Origin: Celeribacter baekdonensis
Lineage (GTDB): Bacteria; Pseudomonadota; Alphaproteobacteria; Rhodobacterales; Rhodobacteraceae
Reading direction: 5' to 3'
NCBI RefSeq assembly: GCF_003047105.1
Contig: NZ_CP028475.1
Coordinates: 372,001 to 436,000, forward strand
Length of the DNA: 64,000 nucleotides
The notes beneath the pieces were generated by a model. The model made no database searches. It had not been told where the DNA came from and saw only the letters and a program-made list of their open reading frames with translations. A program made the translations under genes and the position numbers. This document shows positions 61,494 through 64,000 of this stretch, in pieces. The first letter of the stretch is position 1. Every line of letters begins with the position of its first letter.

Positions 61494-61994
61494 ATGTTTG
61501 ACTTCGCAGATCCAACGCTGATGGGGTATGCCCAAAAGTTACATGACACGATTGCGCCCTCTGGCGTGGTGATCTACCGCGCTCGGGCTGGCGAAGTGGC
61601 CCCCGTTCTTGAAGTTCTGGTCAACACGAACCACCCCGTGGGGCGTACACTTGACACGCTTCTCGTGCCACGTCTGACCATTGGTCACCTGGTGGTTGAG
61701 ATGAACTGTGAATTGATCATCGACGACACGCTTATCCACCCGCTTCTCAAAGACAGCGCGGCGGTCACGGAAATGGGGATCATGGCCTATATTGGCGTGC
61801 CCTATCGCCTCGAAGGGCAGGTTGTCGGCGGGATTTCAGTGGTCCACCAACACCGCCGCCAGTGGGCCAACGAGCATATCCAAGCGGTGCGCGATGTGGC
61901 GCGTCATTTGGAACATATGGCTGAGGAGCGCCATGCGCAGGGCCTGCGTGGGGCGCCTATGCCGGATGCCGCCCCGGATCATTCCACACTATAG
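61494..61994 (+). CDS. GAF domain-containing protein
   Basis: A single-domain GAF protein of about 166 residues: VEMNCELIIDDTLIHPLLKDSAAVTEMGIMAYIGVPYRLEGQVVGGISVVHQHRRQWANEHIQAVRDVARHLEHMAEE. It lacks an output domain, so it is a free ligand-binding or redox module. I start it at the ATG at 61494; a weak ribosome site precedes it. It is 7 bp before a DUF6314 gene and may form an operon with it. Confidence 0.85.
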   Translation: MFDFADPTLMGYAQKLHDTIAPSGVVIYRARAGEVAPVLEVLVNTNHPVGRTLDTLLVPRLTIGHLVVEMNCELIIDDTLIHPLLKDSAAVTEMGIMAYIGVPYRLEGQVVGGISVVHQHRRQWANEHIQAVRDVARHLEHMAEERHAQGLRGAPMPDAAPDHSTL

Positions 61995-62001
61995 ATTTTG
62001 T

Positions 62002-62433
62002 ATGACACGACAGCTTTCTGATTTCATCGGTCTTTGGACGATCTCGCGCCACATCGATGACCGCCGGGTTGCCTCTGGGATGGGGGCTGCACGCCTTGTG
62101 GGGACGTGCGATTTTACCGTTTGCGCAGAAGGTCTTATGCAAGACGAACAGGGGCTTTTGTCTGTGCCTGGCGTCGACACCCCCTTTGAGGCCGCCCGGC
62201 GATATATGTGGCGAGCAGATGCGGCGTTGATCTCGGTGTTCTTTGACGATGGCCGATATTTTCACAGTTTCGACCCGAACCAAGCCCATCCCGAGGCGGA
62301 TCATGATTGCACCCCGGATCGCTACGAGGTGCGCTATGATTTCTCTGAATGGCCGATCTGGCGGGCGCGGTGGCGCGTGACGGGGCCACGCAAGGATTAC
62401 GTTAGCGTGACCACATATCGCAAAAGCGCGTAG
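62002..62433 (+). CDS. DUF6314 family protein
   Basis: A 143-residue soluble protein that fits DUF6314, a family common in Rhodobacterales: TRQLSDFIGLWTISRHIDDRR, then FEAARRYMWRADAALISVFFDDGRYFHSFD and the C-terminal YEVRYDFSEWPIWRARWRVTGPRKDY. The lipocalin-like beta pattern (many Trp, Phe and Tyr) suggests a ligand-binding barrel. Function is unknown. The start at 62002 lies 7 bp after the GAF gene. Confidence 0.7.
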   Translation: MTRQLSDFIGLWTISRHIDDRRVASGMGAARLVGTCDFTVCAEGLMQDEQGLLSVPGVDTPFEAARRYMWRADAALISVFFDDGRYFHSFDPNQAHPEADHDCTPDRYEVRYDFSEWPIWRARWRVTGPRKDYVSVTTYRKSA

Positions 62434-62439
62434 GTTCGG

Positions 62440-62617
62440 TTACGGGCACTGGGCCTTGACGATGTCGCGCGCGCCCGGCATGCCGCCGATATTGGGCGTA
62501 AAATCGGTTCAGTGCCATAGGGATTGGCGGTCTTATAGCTCTCATAATCTGGCGTCATAGGACCGCAAGAGACGAGCAAGGAGAAAGCGAAACCGCTAAA
62601 ATGACGCGCAAATCCAT
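62440..62617 (-). pseudogene. Small lipoprotein gene broken by apparent indels
   Basis: Reading the minus strand piecewise gives a start MDLRVILAVSLS, then (next frame) a lipobox LVSCGPM followed by TPDYESYKTANPYGTEPILRP, then (third frame) NIGGMPGARDIVKAQCP ending at TAA (62440), six bases from the convergent gene. A single missing base near 62494-62496 and another near 62580 would join the three parts into a lipoprotein of about 58 residues. As sequenced it is not intact. Low confidence; the frame logic is the only evidence. Confidence 0.35.
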
Positions 62618-62707
62618 GAGGATAAAGCCCTATACATTGAGCAATATCTATGGGGTGTAGAGCGTTCCTTGGGGAGTCAGTGAGCCTTGGCTGGCCACCA
62701 ATACAGC

Positions 62708-63115
62708 TCAGCGTGACAGCACAGTCATATGTGTTGGCTCGCCCGTCACAAGCTCGGTGACCGCCGCGCGGGAGACTTCAAAAAAGGCATGGCGCATATC
62801 CGGATTGCTGAGAAGCACAGCCATAAAAAACGCCAAAGCCCCAAGTCGCACCCATTTGTCCATGCTGTAGGCGGTGTTGATGGCAGCGACAAAAGACTTG
62901 ATCTTTGTCCCTTGAGGACCAAGGGGCAGGGTCGCACGGGACGGCATTTTTTGCCGTTTGCCTTTGCGTGCAAACACCTCATGCGCACTCAAATGCACGG
63001 GGTCAGACGGTGCGATGCGCGACGCAATGGGCAGAGCGGACGTGCTTAAATCCGGCGGTGTGGCCGAGTTGTTGGGATGTCGACGATCCAGCGGATGATA
63101 GGGTTTGCGAAACAT
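62708..63115 (-). CDS. Unrecognised protein with one C-terminal membrane helix
   Basis: A 135-residue protein I cannot assign. The N-terminal two-thirds is polar and rich in Pro, Ser and Arg (FRKPYHPLDRRHPNN, HEVFARKGKRQKMPSRATLPLGPQGTK). One hydrophobic helix, near residues 90-108 (RLGALAFFMAVLLSNP), is followed by a short tail. No ribosome site stands out. It is followed downstream by the broken lipoprotein gene and preceded by another unassigned gene. Confidence 0.6.
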   Translation of the reverse strand: MFRKPYHPLDRRHPNNSATPPDLSTSALPIASRIAPSDPVHLSAHEVFARKGKRQKMPSRATLPLGPQGTKIKSFVAAINTAYSMDKWVRLGALAFFMAVLLSNPDMRHAFFEVSRAAVTELVTGEPTHMTVLSR

Positions 63116-63233
63116 GGTCAATTCTTAAAGTCCGATCACGGCAAGAGTTTGACACAAATCGGAAAGAAGCGGCGCGGGTCTGAGCCGCGCCGCCTCTTTT
63201 TCTGTGTCGTTTGCGGTGTGTTTTGGCGGGGGG

Positions 63234-63773
63234 TTATACGTCTTCGTCCGCCTCCTGCGGGGCCGGGCCGGGGGCAGGCTCGCGGATATAATCGGGGGCC
63301 TCCGCCAAAAGACCGGCCTGCGGTGTTTCGGGGGCATCCGCTTCGGTGGTTGCCGTCGAAAAGCCGCTCACACCACCGCTTTTGGGCACGGGGTTCAACG
63401 ACATCAAAGGTGGGCTCTTGCCCGCATCATACAGTCGGATGCCATAGGTTTGCGCACTGTTGCCATAAATATAAAGATCACGCGGGCCATTCACACCGCC
63501 ATTCGGCCACGTCTGATGGCCGTTGGTGATGTCGCCGGTCAAAATATGCTGATCGCGTTGCCACAAAAGATAATAGCGCTGGCTGGCATAGAAAAACACC
63601 CGCATGAATTTATCCGCTGGGTGGGTGAAACTGTGCCACGGGATCGGGATGTCACAAGTCGCGACGCCCCCTTTGGGCAGAGTAAACACATCGCCGCGCT
63701 CAAACTGACGGATTTCGATGGATGAGTTGCTGTGATTGACGACTTTCGTCACTCTGGTGATTTCTAAAACCAT
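63234..63773 (-). CDS. Unrecognised soluble protein
   Basis: A 179-residue protein of unknown function. It shows alternating hydrophobic and aromatic residues with a beta-rich look (VLEITRVTKVVNHSNSSIEIRQFERGDVFTLPKGG, KFMRVFFYASQRYYLLWQRDQHILTGD, YIYGNSAQTYGIRLYDAG), then a Pro/Ala/Glu-rich C-terminal tail. GGGGG seven bases before the ATG could serve as a ribosome site. It lacks a signal peptide or membrane helix. Confidence 0.65.
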   Translation of the reverse strand: MVLEITRVTKVVNHSNSSIEIRQFERGDVFTLPKGGVATCDIPIPWHSFTHPADKFMRVFFYASQRYYLLWQRDQHILTGDITNGHQTWPNGGVNGPRDLYIYGNSAQTYGIRLYDAGKSPPLMSLNPVPKSGGVSGFSTATTEADAPETPQAGLLAEAPDYIREPAPGPAPQEADEDV

Positions 63774-63888
63774 GATTGTCCCCCCTTAATACCCTTTCAT
63801 CAGGCCCAAGCCGGAAGTCGGTTTCAAGGGGAATGTGCGTCCGGCTTGGCAAATTGGCGTGAAAGTTGTCGCTACACCGCCTCGTCGT

Positions 63889-63999
63889 TCAAAGCTGTGC
63901 CGCCACGCGCACGCCCGCAAAGCCACCTTGCGCCACATCTGTACACAGATCGGCCCAGTCACAGCCGAGGCAGGCCAAGCGGCTCTCACCACGCGCAAA
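63889..63999 (-). CDS. C-terminal fragment of a gene that continues past the right edge
   Basis: The last 36 codons of a minus-strand gene enter the window from the right and end at a TGA. The fragment has a cysteine cluster LACLGCDWADLC and ends GGFAGVRVAAQL. It is too short to name. It is more protein-like than a competing overlapping frame. Confidence 0.5.
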   Translation of the reverse strand, partial: FARGESRLACLGCDWADLCTDVAQGGFAGVRVAAQL

Positions 64000-64000
64000 C

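Noticed and set aside
62397..62579. A 60-codon minus-strand frame with a lipobox
   Set aside because: Its second half runs into the antisense of the DUF6314 gene and looks non-coding; the frame-corrected version is a better explanation.
63786..63998. A 70-codon frame at the right edge
   Set aside because: The overlapping partial frame ending at 63889 looks more like a protein C-terminus.
1..64000. tRNA or rRNA genes
   Set aside because: No cloverleaf-like sequence or conserved rRNA segment was recognised in any intergenic region.

Overview
This window is core-genome sequence from an alphaproteobacterium, most likely a marine Rhodobacterales member (Roseobacter group). The evidence is the roughly 60% GC content, the TRAP dicarboxylate transporter, the secDF-Mth938-ccmABCDG gene order, the GTTC-N7-GTTC SOS box in front of uvrA, and several families common in that order (DUF6314, DUF1223, DUF2189, DUF455). 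I cannot name a genus. I saw no rRNA, tRNA, CRISPR array, prophage or intact insertion sequence.

Layout. 1-11455: the tryptophan genes trpG and trpD are separated from trpC by a roughly 9.2 kb block holding a cytochrome P450, a DctB/DctD-type two-component system and a TRAP transporter with two near-duplicate binding proteins. 11742-20278: envelope and stress genes, including a divergent polysaccharide deacetylase, a MerR regulator with a carboxymuconolactone-decarboxylase-family partner and a readable MerR-type promoter, an EamA exporter, an overlapping M23 peptidase/bactofilin pair, and an overlapping peroxiredoxin/DUF455 pair. 20393-30330: a large AsmA-like protein, queA, an MFS transporter, DUF924, lpd, a LysR regulator and a rhodanese. 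30587-38866: uvrA (frameshifted as given), Nudix, patatin, a TspO-like protein, serS, a pentapeptide-repeat protein and a glyoxalase-fold protein. 39024-45282: protein export and cytochrome c maturation (yajC, a fused secDF, a Mth938-like gene, ccmA, ccmB (frameshifted as given), ccmC, ccmD, ccmG). 45378-64000: metY, arsC-like, a WYL regulator divergent from a GST, flavin reductase and DUF3445 genes, an EVE-domain gene, acnA, DUF1223, a lysophospholipid acyltransferase, a second EamA exporter, fliG, purB, GAF and DUF6314 genes, and a few unrecognised genes at the right edge.

How it works together. The best-supported circuit is DctB/DctD control of dicarboxylate uptake: a palindromic DctD-like site lies between the two dctP genes and a hairpin separates dctP from dctQM. 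The second is an autoregulated MerR operon. The third is SOS control of uvrA. The ccm genes form one tightly coupled plus-strand run supplying c-type cytochromes.

The most notable oddities are two single-base frameshifts, both reading as five G where six are expected, in uvrA and ccmB (with two weaker candidates in merR and a small lipoprotein gene); a DctD whose AAA+ domain has lost its sigma-54 contact loop; the split trp cluster; and a secD-secF fusion. I did not find a convincing, previously undescribed multi-gene system.
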